From Opitutales bacterium (GTDB lineage Bacteria; Verrucomicrobiota; Verrucomicrobiia; Opitutales; Oceanipulchritudinaceae): a DNA stretch of 62,892 nt. Positions 34,772 to 43,744 of the stretch are shown here, piece by piece (positions within the stretch are counted from its first letter, which is position 1; each line of letters opens with the position of its first letter). The notes below the pieces were generated by a model. The model searched no databases and was not told where the DNA came from. It was given only the letters and a program-made list of their open reading frames with translations. The DNA lies in the NCBI GenBank assembly GCA_020831525.1, contig JAFIGH010000016.1, positions 1 to 62,892 on the forward strand, given 5' to 3'. The translations under genes were made by a program, and so were the position numbers.

Positions 34772-35560
34772 TCACGGATCCTCTTCCGATGTATTCCTTG
34801 CGCGCCGCTGGAAGGCGTCGGTGAACGCGGCGGCGAGGATGCCGGCGGGCATCGCCACCAGCCCGATTCCGGCGATCGCGGTCATACCGGCGAAGACGCG
34901 CCCCAGCGACGTGACCGGCGTGACATCGCCGTACCCCACCGTCGTCAACGTCGCGACGCTCCACCAAAAGGCTCGCGGAATGGATCCGAAAGTCTCCGGC
35001 TGCGTAGATGCTTCGGCGATATAGAGCAAGGACGAGGACATGAGGAGCGCGAACCCGGCCGCGCCCGTCGTGATCGTCAACTCGAGGCGGCGCAGCCAGA
35101 CGGCTTCGGAGAGGGCGTCCCATGCCTTCGTCAGCCGCCCCAGTCGGGCCAACCGCAGGATGCGCACAAGCCGCAGCACCCGCAGCAGAACGGTGTTGTA
35201 CGAACCGAGGGAGACGATAAAGGGCAGGATGGCAAGGAGGTCCAGGATGGCCCAGAAGGAGAAAACGTAGCGGATCCGCCCGCCGAATCCCGCGTATTTC
35301 GGATTCTCGCCCACGGCAATGAGGCGGAGGACATACTCGGTCGTGAAGACAAGCGTGAAAAACAGCTCCAGGACAAAGAAAGCCGTCACGGCAAATCCGT
35401 GCAGCGATGTCTCGGTTTCGGCGATGGCGACAACCGACGCCGCAACAATCAACAGGCAGATCACCTTGTTTACGGGTGACAAACCGTTCCCCGGCCATGC
35501 CGAGGGCTCCAGTTGCCGGTAGCACGCCCGCCGGAAGCCCGATCGTTTGCTGGTGTCCAT
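34772..35560 (-). CDS. Voltage-gated potassium channel
   Basis: The 262-residue product has the six-TM voltage-gated cation-channel layout: S1 about 32-50, S4-like arginine-rich helix (LLRVLRLVRILRLARLGRLTK), and the pore loop with the K+ selectivity filter TTVGYGD before the last helix. It would carry K+ across the inner membrane. The C-terminal cytoplasmic tail is very short (about 20 residues), so no RCK or cNMP domain is attached. The sulfatase-maturase follows downstream on the same strand after a 225-nt gap. Confidence 0.9.
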   Translation of the reverse strand: MDTSKRSGFRRACYRQLEPSAWPGNGLSPVNKVICLLIVAASVVAIAETETSLHGFAVTAFFVLELFFTLVFTTEYVLRLIAVGENPKYAGFGGRIRYVFSFWAILDLLAILPFIVSLGSYNTVLLRVLRLVRILRLARLGRLTKAWDALSEAVWLRRLELTITTGAAGFALLMSSSLLYIAEASTQPETFGSIPRAFWWSVATLTTVGYGDVTPVTSLGRVFAGMTAIAGIGLVAMPAGILAAAFTDAFQRRARNTSEEDP

Positions 35561-35574
35561 GATGGCGGCTGAGG

Positions 35575-36609
35575 TTACCGCAGAAACTCGTCAGTGAAAA
35601 AGGTCTCGAGGGGCAACCGTTCGTCGAGGATGCCGAGGGCGTGGAGTTCGTCGTGCAGGGCGCGCATACGCTCCGGGCCGAGGCGGCCGACGGCTTCGCC
35701 GCGCTCGGGGAAGCCGGTGACGAGGCGGTCTTCGACAAGGCGGCCGTGGGCGTAGGCCATGAAGTCGGGCGTCATCTTCGGGTTGCGCGCCGCGATGGCG
35801 TCGAAGGCGGGGGCGGGATCGCCCTCGATGAAGTCGGTCCAGCCGCGGATGGAGGCGTCGATGAAGCGCTGCACGATGTCGGGGCGCGCCTCCGCGAAGT
35901 CCCGGCGGCAGTAGATGCCGTGGTAAGGATTGAAGCCGGCTTCGGAGAGGCGCAGGACGCGCACCTCCGCACCGTGTTTTTCCATGTAGTAGGGCTCGTT
36001 GGTGACAAGGCACTGCTGGATGAAGCGCGGGTCGGCGAGAAACCGCTCCATCCCGAAGTCGTGGGGAACGATGTCGAGGGTGATGCCGTATTTGCGTTCC
36101 ACATACGCGATCCACGCCAGGCCCGGAACGGCCATCACCCGCCGCCCGTCGAGGTCTTCGATGGTCTGCGCCGGGTCGTCGGCATGCAGGAGGATGCCCT
36201 GCGGATCGTGTTGGAGCGTGGCCATGACCATGACGACGGGCATGCCCCGCATGGCAAAGGTCATGACGGTGTCGGCGCGGTTCATGGCGAAGTGCGCGCG
36301 GCGGCTGAGGACCTTTTGCACGGACATGGCGTTGGGGCCGCCTTCGAGGATTTCGACGTCGAGCCCCGCCTCGCGGTAGTAGCCTTTCTCGAGGGCTTGG
36401 TAGAAGCCGCCGTGCTCGGGCTGGGCGAACCAGTCGGTTTGCAGGACGACGCGGAACGGGTTTTCCGGCGTCGGTTCGGCGGGCTCATGGTCCGGTCCGC
36501 CGCAGCCGGCGAGGGCAAAGAGGCATGCGGCGATCAGGCCTACGGCGGTGCAGGCACGGCCGTTGGGCGTCAGAGCGGATTGAAATCGGTGTCGAGTGAA
36601 TCGTGCCAT
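35575..36609 (-). CDS. ABC transporter substrate-binding lipoprotein, SsuA/THI5-like
   Basis: The 344-residue product has a lipoprotein signal peptide with lipobox LAGC (LFALAGCGG) and an NMT1/THI5-like binding fold: VVLQTDWFAQPEHGGFYQALEKGYYREAGLDVEI, then MSVQKVL and DGRRVMAVPG. Such proteins bind thiamine pyrimidines, riboflavin, alkanesulfonates or nitrate; the exact ligand is not clear. It overlaps the permease by 40 nt, so start 36609 is the first Met giving a full signal peptide. Confidence 0.85.
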   Translation of the reverse strand: MARFTRHRFQSALTPNGRACTAVGLIAACLFALAGCGGPDHEPAEPTPENPFRVVLQTDWFAQPEHGGFYQALEKGYYREAGLDVEILEGGPNAMSVQKVLSRRAHFAMNRADTVMTFAMRGMPVVMVMATLQHDPQGILLHADDPAQTIEDLDGRRVMAVPGLAWIAYVERKYGITLDIVPHDFGMERFLADPRFIQQCLVTNEPYYMEKHGAEVRVLRLSEAGFNPYHGIYCRRDFAEARPDIVQRFIDASIRGWTDFIEGDPAPAFDAIAARNPKMTPDFMAYAHGRLVEDRLVTGFPERGEAVGRLGPERMRALHDELHALGILDERLPLETFFTDEFLR

Positions 36610-37370
36610 TTGCGAAGGAAGAAACGTTTGAGGAGAAGGACGGCGCCGACAAAGAGAAAACCAAGGAGGCAGCAGAGGAGGGTCGCGGCGAAAATGCCGG
36701 GGGTGTTTACGGAAGATTTGTAGATGAGAATCATGAATCCGAGCCCGCCCCCGCGCGCCGTGCTGCCGGCGAAGATTTCGCCCGTGACGGAGCCGATGAC
36801 GGCAAGCGTGGCGGCGATCTTCGCTCCCGTAAAGAAGTAGGGGAGCGACGACGGAACGCGCAGTAGAAACAGTTCCTGCCACGGGCGTGCTTTGTAGAGA
36901 CGGAACAGCTCCACCTGCTCCGACGGCACGGAGTGCAGTCCCGCCACGGTGCTCGCCACGACGGGAAAGAACCCGATAAGAAAGGCGATCGCGGCGACCG
37001 AGGGTAGACCGGCGTCGAGCCATGTGACAATGATCGCGGCGGTCGCGATGATCGGGACCATCTGCATGAAGAGGACGTAGGGGTAGAGCCCGATGCGGAG
37101 GACGCGGAAAGCCGCGATGAGGAGGCTGAGGGCGAATCCGAGGCCGACAGCGGCGGAGAAGCCGGCGAGCGATCCCTTCGCCGTGGCGAGGGCGGCGCGG
37201 GCGAGGGCGGTGCGTTGGTCGAAGAGCGCGCCGAGGACCTCGTGCGGCGCGGGGAGGGTGTAGGCCGGGAGGGCGAAGATGCCTTTGACGGCATACCACA
37301 GGCCGAGCAGCCCCGCACCGAAGAGAAGCGGCCATCCGATGTATTCGCGCCATGTGCCGGTCGGACTCAT
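36570..37370 (-). CDS. ABC transporter permease, SsuC/ThiX type
   Basis: The 266-residue product has six TM segments and the binding-protein-dependent EAA loop (EQVELFRLYKARPWQELFLLRVPSSLPYFFTGAKIAATLAVIGSV). It is the inner-membrane channel of the import system formed with the ATPase upstream (4-nt overlap) and the lipoprotein downstream. Confidence 0.9.
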   Translation of the reverse strand: MSPTGTWREYIGWPLLFGAGLLGLWYAVKGIFALPAYTLPAPHEVLGALFDQRTALARAALATAKGSLAGFSAAVGLGFALSLLIAAFRVLRIGLYPYVLFMQMVPIIATAAIIVTWLDAGLPSVAAIAFLIGFFPVVASTVAGLHSVPSEQVELFRLYKARPWQELFLLRVPSSLPYFFTGAKIAATLAVIGSVTGEIFAGSTARGGGLGFMILIYKSSVNTPGIFAATLLCCLLGFLFVGAVLLLKRFFLRKWHDSLDTDFNPL

Positions 37371-38134
37371 CGCGCAAGGACACTGTGCATGCGCCGTGTG
37401 GCCTCGGCCACGGCGTCATGGAATTCGTCGCTCTCGCGGAGCGCGAGCGTGCGGGCGCGGGGCAGGTCGACGGGGATGATGGTCTCGACACGGGCGGGTT
37501 CCGCCGCGAGGACGAGGATGCGGTCGGCGAGGAATACGGCCTCCGTCACGGAGTGGGTCACAAAAAACGCCGTCCAACCCTCGCGCCGGTGCAGGGCGAG
37601 AAGGTCTTCGTTGAGGCGGTTGCGGGTGATTGCGTCGAGCGCGCCGAACGGCTCGTCGAGGAGCAGCACATCGGGGGAGAGACTCAGGGCGCGGGCGAGC
37701 GAAACCCGCATCTTCATGCCCCCGGAGAGTTGGCGGGGATGGTAGTCGCCGACAGCACCGAGGCCGACCTCCGCGGTGAGGCGTGCCGCCGTCGCCCGCC
37801 GCTCCGCGCGCGGTTCGCCGCGCAGGCGCAGGGGCAGCTCGATGTTGCCGAGGACGGTGAGCCACGGCAGCAGCGTCGCATCCTGGAAAATGAAGGCCAG
37901 CTCCGGGCGGGTGCCGTCGGCCTGCGCGTCGAAACGGATCTCTCCGCCGCTCGGTCGGCTGAGCCCGGCGACCATGCGCAGAAAGGTCGTTTTGCCGCAT
38001 CCGCTCGGTCCGATGACGCAAATAAACTCTCCCGGCGACACCTTGAGATCGAGTCCGTCGAGGACAAGCGGCCCCGCGCCGAAGCGCTTCGACACGCGGC
38101 GGAACTCGATCTCTGGAGCTTTGGCGATCATCAA
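37367..38134 (-). CDS. ABC transporter ATPase, SsuB/TauB type
   Basis: The 255-residue ATPase has Walker A GPSGCGKTT, Q-loop FIFQDATLLPW, signature QLSGGMKMR, Walker B VLLLDEPFGALD and the H-loop VTHSVTEAVFLADR. Gene order ATPase-permease-binding protein. Upstream shows no recognisable TPP riboswitch consensus. Confidence 0.93.
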   Translation of the reverse strand: MMIAKAPEIEFRRVSKRFGAGPLVLDGLDLKVSPGEFICVIGPSGCGKTTFLRMVAGLSRPSGGEIRFDAQADGTRPELAFIFQDATLLPWLTVLGNIELPLRLRGEPRAERRATAARLTAEVGLGAVGDYHPRQLSGGMKMRVSLARALSLSPDVLLLDEPFGALDAITRNRLNEDLLALHRREGWTAFFVTHSVTEAVFLADRILVLAAEPARVETIIPVDLPRARTLALRESDEFHDAVAEATRRMHSVLAR

Positions 38135-38505
38135 AGCGGCGGATTCTGCGGAGTGCCTACGTCATGGCAAACCGCAACGCAGCAGCGGTGTCAGCGACCA
38201 AAGGCGCGCCGCGCACCGAATGCACTGCCGGAAAAATCCGGTTCTTTTCAAATAATCCGTTGCATTGCCCCGGAAACTTCCTAAAGCTACGGACAATTGC
38301 TGCTTTTGCCGACAGTTAGTTCGGCTAATCGCTTGGCTTCTCAGCCGTTACTTCCGCGGGCGTCGAACGTCCGGGGGCAGACATTATGTCCGCCGCAACA
38401 AGCAAACTCTCAATCGACGGCAACCGAACCGCCGCGGCGGTTCGCTTGCCAGACGAACGCACCGCCGCGGCGCTGATGTGCAAGTTTAATTAATTAAAAT
38501 ACGAT
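38135..38505. promoter_or_regulatory. Divergent spacer with hairpin and AT-rich palindrome before betaine genes
   Basis: This 371-nt spacer lies between the ABC ATPase (minus) and the betaine pathway (plus). At 38419-38450 is a 32-nt inverted repeat, GGCAA...TTGCC, around the 20-nt palindrome CGAACCGCCGCGGCGGTTCG, with one mismatched pair. At 38485-38498 a 14-bp AT palindrome (TTTAATTAATTAAA) ends 7 nt before the ATG, where a Shine-Dalgarno sequence would normally be. A GCCGA...TCGGC hairpin also lies upstream (about 38310). No gene seen. Confidence 0.5.
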
Positions 38506-39321
38506 ATGGAACAAGATTACGGAAACAATCCTACCTCGGTCCGCGAGACGGACACCTACAAGTCGGAGTACGTGAAGTCCTTCGTCGACAAGTGGGACGA
38601 ATTGATCGACTGGGAAGCCCGCGCGGAGAGCGAGGGCGACTTCTTCATCCGTGAGCTGAAGAAACGCGGCAAGAACCGCATCCTCGATGTCGCTACGGGC
38701 ACAGGCTTCCACTCCGTGCGCCTTATCCAGGAGGGGTTCGACGTGACCAGCGCGGACGGGAGCATGGAGATGCTCGGCAGGGCCTTCGACAACGGCCGCC
38801 GCCGCGGGCACATCCTGCGCACAGTCCACGCTGACTGGCGCTGGCTCAACCGCGACGTGCACAACAAGTTCGACGCCGTTATCTGCCTTGGCAACAGCTT
38901 CACCCATTTGTTTGCCGAGCGCGACCGCCGCAAGGCCCTCGCCGAGTTCTACGCGTCGCTGCGCCACGACGGCATCCTCATTCTCGACCAGCGCAACTAC
39001 GACGCGATCCTCGACAACGGGTTTTCCAGCAAGCACGCCTACTATTACTGCGGCGACAACGTCAGGGCCGAGCCGGAACATGTTGACGAGGGGCTCGCCC
39101 GCTTCCGCTACACGTTTCCCGACAAGTCGGAATACCACTTGAACATGTATCCGCTGCGCGCGGCGTATGTCACCCGCCTGATGAAGGAAGTCGGCTTCCA
39201 GCAGGTGTCGACTTTCGGCGACTTCCAGGAGACCTACAAGCAGGATGACCCCGATTTTCTCGTACACATCGCGGAAAAGGAATACCCGAAAGGCGAAGTC
39301 GAAGAGGAGAAACAATCATGA
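38506..39321 (+). CDS. Glycine/sarcosine N-methyltransferase
   Basis: This SAM-dependent enzyme makes sarcosine and dimethylglycine from glycine, the first half of de novo glycine betaine synthesis. The 271-residue product has motif I ILDVATGTGFHSVRL (about 58-72), DVTSADGSMEML, CLGNSFTHLF and LDQRNYD, typical of the halophile GSMT enzymes. It overlaps the second methyltransferase by 4 nt (ATGA). Glycine betaine is a compatible solute, so the organism likely meets high osmolarity. Confidence 0.9.
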   Translation: MEQDYGNNPTSVRETDTYKSEYVKSFVDKWDELIDWEARAESEGDFFIRELKKRGKNRILDVATGTGFHSVRLIQEGFDVTSADGSMEMLGRAFDNGRRRGHILRTVHADWRWLNRDVHNKFDAVICLGNSFTHLFAERDRRKALAEFYASLRHDGILILDQRNYDAILDNGFSSKHAYYYCGDNVRAEPEHVDEGLARFRYTFPDKSEYHLNMYPLRAAYVTRLMKEVGFQQVSTFGDFQETYKQDDPDFLVHIAEKEYPKGEVEEEKQS

Positions 39322-40145
39322 AAAGCAATGTTGTTGACGTAACCAAAGAGTACTACGACAGCTCCGACGCGGATAATTTTTATTTCCACGTCTGGGGAGG
39401 CGAAGACATCCACATCGGACTCTACAAGAGTGATTCGGAGCCCATCGCGGAGGCGAGCGTGCGCACTGTCGAAGCCATGGCCGAACGTATCAAGCACCTG
39501 CCCGCGGGCGCGCGTGTGCTCGATGTCGGCGCGGGCTACGGCGGCGCCGGGCGGTATCTGGCGCGCAAACACGGCGTCCACGTTACTTGCCTGAACCTGA
39601 GTCTTGCTCAAAACGAGCGCAACCGGCAGATGAACCGGGAGCAGGGCCTCGCCGAAAAGGTCGATGTCGTCGACGGCGACTTCGAGAATCTTCCTTTCGA
39701 GGCGGATGCCTTCGATGCCGTTTGGTCGCAGGACGCTATCCTGCACAGTGGGAACCGCAAGCGCGTGTTCGAGGAGATCGACCGCGTCCTCAAGCCGGGC
39801 GGCGACATCGTTATAACCGATCCCATGCAAAAGCCCGGCGTCGACAAGGAGGCGCTGCGCCCCGTCCTCGACCGTATCCATCTTGAGTCGATGGGCAGCG
39901 TGGCGGACTACAAGGCCTTTGCCACCGACCTCGGCTGGAGAGTGCAGAGTGTCGACCTTCACAACCACCAGCTCGTCAACCACTACTCCCGTGTGCGCGC
40001 CGAGCTGCGATCACGTGAAAGCGAGTTGCGCGAGCATTGCAGCGCCGAGTACATGGAGCGCATGCAAATGGGCCTCGGCCACTGGATCGAAGCCGGCAAG
40101 CAGGGTCGCCTCGAGTGGGGGATCTTGCATTTCCGCAAAGGCTGA
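39318..40145 (+). CDS. Sarcosine/dimethylglycine N-methyltransferase
   Basis: This enzyme completes betaine synthesis by methylating sarcosine and dimethylglycine. The 275-residue product opens with the family signature YYDSSDADNFYFHVWGGEDIHIGLY, followed by motif I LDVGAGYGGAGRYLA (about 66-80), WSQDAILHSGNR and LKPGGDIVITDPM. It is translationally coupled to the first enzyme. Confidence 0.92.
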   Translation: MKSNVVDVTKEYYDSSDADNFYFHVWGGEDIHIGLYKSDSEPIAEASVRTVEAMAERIKHLPAGARVLDVGAGYGGAGRYLARKHGVHVTCLNLSLAQNERNRQMNREQGLAEKVDVVDGDFENLPFEADAFDAVWSQDAILHSGNRKRVFEEIDRVLKPGGDIVITDPMQKPGVDKEALRPVLDRIHLESMGSVADYKAFATDLGWRVQSVDLHNHQLVNHYSRVRAELRSRESELREHCSAEYMERMQMGLGHWIEAGKQGRLEWGILHFRKG

Positions 40146-40161
40146 CCCACCGTTTGCGCCC

Positions 40162-40461
40162 ATGGCTATGCGCGGGCGCGGCAGTGAGACTCCCGAAGTT
40201 TGCCCGGTTTGCGGGGAGGCATTGCCTCCCTGTGCCCGCATGTGTCGCGCCTGCGGGGCGGACGAAGAACACGGCTGGGGCGGCGATGACACCGGCGGCT
40301 CGGTGGGTTTCCCTGAAGACGACGACTTCGATTACGACGAGTTTGTCGAACGCGAGTTTGGCGGCGGTGGCAGACCCGCCGGTATGTCGACCGGCGTCTG
40401 GATCGTCTTGGTCCTCCTCCTCCTCGCCTTCCTCGGCGGATTCGTCATCTCCCGGTTCTGA
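40162..40461 (+). CDS. Zinc-ribbon membrane protein
   Basis: The 99-residue product has a zinc ribbon near the start (CPVCG...CRACG, about residues 14-36), an acidic middle with EDDDFDYDEFVEREFGGGG, and one TM segment at the C-terminus (TGVWIVLVLLLLAFLGGFVI). The cytoplasmic side likely holds the ribbon. Function unknown. It starts 17 nt after the betaine genes and may be cotranscribed. Confidence 0.7.
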   Translation: MAMRGRGSETPEVCPVCGEALPPCARMCRACGADEEHGWGGDDTGGSVGFPEDDDFDYDEFVEREFGGGGRPAGMSTGVWIVLVLLLLAFLGGFVISRF

Positions 40462-40556
40462 TGCATGTCGCAACCGCGGCGGCGAGCAGTCGCTTCGTTG
40501 GTCGGGTCATTGATTCCGCTCTTGTCGGTGCGCCGATTCCCGCAGCGATACCGGCC

Positions 40557-41380
40557 TCAACCGAACGCGGCTTCATCGGCCACCGCTGCGCGCCCGCAAC
40601 GAATCCTGTGACGCCGCGCGTGAAAAATAGTCGCTTCTTCCGAACCGCTGCCACAAGGAACTGGCGGTGTCTCTCGTTTTCGCCCAAGACGGCCCGTCCA
40701 TCGCTCCACAAAGGACCGCGTGCCGACCACGGCCCCGCGCAACAACCCCGGCCTTCGATGTTCGCTCCGCCGACTGCCGCACTCCTGCGAATCCCCGCTG
40801 TCGCCCACGTCATCCTTCACTCGCAGTAGAAATCCATACGATTCGAGAAACCTTCTTCCTTCCTCTCCCTCTCTCGTCTCCTCCCCGAGCATTTCTACAA
40901 TCCCCGCCCGCGCCCACGCACGCTGCGACGCGGAAACCTCCCCGCCGGTCGCCGCGCCCCAGCCGCTCCAGCGGTAGGCTTCCGCCCGTTCCGCCAAGCC
41001 CGCGCGCACCGGGTTCAGCTCGATATACGCGCCCACCACACGCAGCACCGCCGCGCGTCCATGTTGATATACGGGCACTTCTCCTCCCCGTAGAGCGCGC
41101 GGAAGCGCCGCACCAGCTCCTTGTCGTCCGCTTCCTTCGCCCGCGGGTCGACCCGCACGAGGATATGGTAGTGGTTGGACATCACGCAGAAGGTCAGCAC
41201 CTGCACCCCGCAGAAGTCCGCCACGCGCCGCAGCTCCGCGACAAAGCGGTCCTTCGCCTCCTCGTCACCGAGCAGACGCTCTTTGTTCACGCACCTGCCG
41301 TAGCAGTGATAACACGCGGATTCACCCTCTTGGGCAACAAGTCTTCGGGGATAAGGTTGCCGATACATGGTAAAATACAA
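40557..41380 (-). pseudogene. REP-associated Y1 (RAYT-type) transposase, internally deleted
   Basis: The 5' part (41015-41380) encodes a Y1-transposase N-terminus: CVNKERLL, RVADFCGVQVLTFCVMSNHYHILVRV (HuH motif) and RRFRALYG, then stops. The 3' part (to 40557), in another frame, encodes VYQHGRAAVLRVVGAYIELNPVRAGLAERAEAYRWSGWG, the family's C-terminal segment. The joining stretch, which should hold the catalytic Tyr and the 'WYN..HGR.GTLW..R' block, is missing. So the gene has an internal deletion plus a frame change and is inactive. Confidence 0.82.
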
Positions 41381-41674
41381 AGAAAATAAATGATAAATGG
41401 CAGGAATTTATGTTTGTTAACCCAATAATACAGAGCTATGCGGATCGCGGGCAACAAAGTGTGTTGAAGGTGCCGATCTAAAAAGAGATTGCTGTGATTT
41501 CGGTCAAAAAAAATGCCGTACATTTGATCTTGCCGGGCAGGCCGCGGAAAAATTTGCGAAGGGTGGAGCGGCTGCGGGGTACCTTTGGACTTGTCTCCGC
41601 CGACAGTGCGTGAAGACTGCGCGGCTTTCGGGAGAGGCGCGGCAACCGGCGTCGGCAACCCCAACAGCTTGTAT
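41381..41674. other. AT-rich spacer between transposase remnant and O-antigen ligase gene
   Basis: About 294 nt, much richer in A/T than its surroundings up to about 41530 (for example AAATACAAAGAAAATAAATG). No gene seen; it may hold promoters for either side or be debris from the mobile element. Confidence 0.45.
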
Positions 41675-43699
41675 ATGGCCTCATTCATGAATCACCGGCG
41701 TGTGAAGCGCGCCATGGAGTCGATTTCGCAGCACCCTTCGCGGGTATTGGACGCGCTTGTGATGGGCGGCATTGGTCTGGTGTTGCTGCTGACGCTTTTT
41801 CGCATGGGCGGGTATCTGCCGTTCGGGAGCACGATGACTGCGCCAACGTGGGTGTTGCTTGTGGTGACCGTCGTGCACGTGCTTGCGCGTCTGCTGCGCA
41901 GTGAGGCGGGGGGAGTTCATCCGGCGACATTGATTCCGCTGCCGTTTTTCGCGGTGGCTGTCTTCAGCCAGGCATGGGTATCGGGCTGGTCTCTGACCGG
42001 TGACTTGAAGCTAGCGCTTTGGATGGAGGCGTATCTGATTTTTGTGTTGGTGCTGCACTCGGCGCGTGCGCGCGGAACGCAGTTTGCGATGCTGACGATT
42101 GTCGCGCTGGTCATGGCGGTCGGATTCTATGCGGCGTTCCGGCAGGCGTATTTCGAGCCGCACTGGTTTCCATTTCCGGAGCGTTTGCGCGACGGTGTGT
42201 ACGGCAATTCCTTCGGAGGGTATGTTGCTGTGCCGCATGTGTTCGCGGGATGGGTGCTGTTGCTTGTGCCGTTTTTCTTGATCGGCGCGGGCGGGCGGCG
42301 GCTGAAGGGTCCGGTGCGTATTCTTCTCGGATTTATGGCGTTTGCGAGTTTCTTCGCGCTGACGGTTGCGGGTTCGCTGGAAGCGCTGGTGATTTTTGCG
42401 GCATTGTTTTTTCTGACGCCGTTTTTTACGGTGGCGACTTGGCGGCAGCGCCGTGGTGTTTTCGGCAAGATGGTTTTCATTGCGGTTGTGCTGGGTGCTT
42501 TGGTTTGGGTGACGGCAAGCCCCATCAAGACGCGCCTTGTGCAGATCGCTGAGACCCGGGACGCGGCGCGCGCGCAGGTGGTCGGCACCGCGCAGGCGAT
42601 GTTCCAAGAGCGGCCCTTCGAGGGGTACGGGGTGGGTGGTTTTCCGCACCATTGGGATGCCTTTGCTCCGGCGGATGCGCGTTTTGCCCCCCGCTACGCG
42701 CACAATGACTGGATGGAACTGGCAGCGGAAGCGGGTGTTCTCGGCCTGCTTGCCGTCCTTGTGCCGCTTGCCGGTTTTCTCTTCCTGGGATTCCGCGCGA
42801 TGATGAAGCTGCCGTTTCACCAACTGACGGAGGAGGAGGCGATTCGGCTGGCGCGCCGGGAGGTTGAGGGACGGCACCGGGGCAGACGCCGCAGACGGCA
42901 CAAGACGAAGGACAAGAAGCCGAAAGGCAAGATGCCGGGCCAGCGCGTCCTCATCCCCGCGATGTCTCTCGGATTGATTGGATTCGGTGCATTTTCGTGG
43001 TTTTCTTTCAGTGCGCAGGTGCCGCTTCCGCTTTTCACTGCGGCTGTTGTCGCAGCGGTTCTTGCGCGGGCGGTTTCCGGACGTGAGTGGGAACCGGAGA
43101 AGCGGTTTGGGCCGCGCACCCTTGCTTCCGCGGGCCCCGTGGCCCTCGGGGCGGGCATCTATCTGCTCGCGCTTCCCGCCTTCGCGGCACAGGCGAAGAC
43201 ATTCGCGGGGCAGGAGGCACTGGCGGAGGCGCTGTCGAATCCGCGGCAGCTCTTCTTCCAACCCGAACCGCTGCTGGAAGCGGAGGAAGCGTTTGCGGAG
43301 GCGACCGCCCTGCACGCTCGCAACCACGACGCCCTCGCGGGCCTTGCGGCGGCCATTCTCAACCGTATCTACCTTGAAGAAGATACCGTCGAACTGGGGC
43401 AACGTGCGCTGCCCGTGACCTGTGAGGCGATTGAGCTGCAAACCACGCGGGGCGTCTTTCATCTCTACCATGCCATGGCTCTCGGGTATTCCGGCGCTCC
43501 GTGGGAGGAGGTCGAGGCTCATTTCGAAAAGGCGCTTTATCAGACACCGACGCGTGCGCAGGCCCACGTGGCCTATGCTCAGTTCCTGCTTCTCAACGGC
43601 GGCACGCGCGACGAGGTGATGAAGCACGTGGAGCGGGCGCTGGAATTGGACCCGAACTACACGGCGGCGCGGGACCTGCGCGCCCGCCTGATTCTCTAG
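41675..43699 (+). CDS. O-antigen-ligase-like membrane protein with TPR tail
   Basis: The product of about 674 residues has many TM helices (about ten) and a Wzy_C-like signature in MFQERPFEGYGVGGFPHHW...APRYAHNDWMELAAEAG, typical of O-antigen ligase/polymerase-like proteins acting at the periplasmic face of the inner membrane. The C-terminal 200 residues form TPR-like helices (ARNHDALAGLAAAILNRIY; AHVAYAQFLLLNGG; ALELDPNY). Between helices lies a very basic loop (HRGRRRRRHKTKDKKPKGK). Start could be 41675 or ATG 41687. FecR and VWA genes follow on the same strand. Confidence 0.8.
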   Translation: MASFMNHRRVKRAMESISQHPSRVLDALVMGGIGLVLLLTLFRMGGYLPFGSTMTAPTWVLLVVTVVHVLARLLRSEAGGVHPATLIPLPFFAVAVFSQAWVSGWSLTGDLKLALWMEAYLIFVLVLHSARARGTQFAMLTIVALVMAVGFYAAFRQAYFEPHWFPFPERLRDGVYGNSFGGYVAVPHVFAGWVLLLVPFFLIGAGGRRLKGPVRILLGFMAFASFFALTVAGSLEALVIFAALFFLTPFFTVATWRQRRGVFGKMVFIAVVLGALVWVTASPIKTRLVQIAETRDAARAQVVGTAQAMFQERPFEGYGVGGFPHHWDAFAPADARFAPRYAHNDWMELAAEAGVLGLLAVLVPLAGFLFLGFRAMMKLPFHQLTEEEAIRLARREVEGRHRGRRRRRHKTKDKKPKGKMPGQRVLIPAMSLGLIGFGAFSWFSFSAQVPLPLFTAAVVAAVLARAVSGREWEPEKRFGPRTLASAGPVALGAGIYLLALPAFAAQAKTFAGQEALAEALSNPRQLFFQPEPLLEAEEAFAEATALHARNHDALAGLAAAILNRIYLEEDTVELGQRALPVTCEAIELQTTRGVFHLYHAMALGYSGAPWEEVEAHFEKALYQTPTRAQAHVAYAQFLLLNGGTRDEVMKHVERALELDPNYTAARDLRARLIL

Positions 43700-43744
43700 C
43701 CGAACCGGCAACCGCAATCCGAACGGTGTAAACGCTTACAGCAA

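Noticed and set aside
38135-38505. A TPP or SAM riboswitch upstream of the ABC transporter or betaine genes
   Set aside because: I looked for the conserved CUGAGA/ACCUGA TPP blocks and typical SAM/SAH riboswitch cores and did not find them; only simple inverted repeats are seen.
42011-43717. A 568-codon minus-strand open frame
   Set aside because: It is antisense to the O-antigen-ligase-like gene and is Arg/His-rich low-complexity translation.
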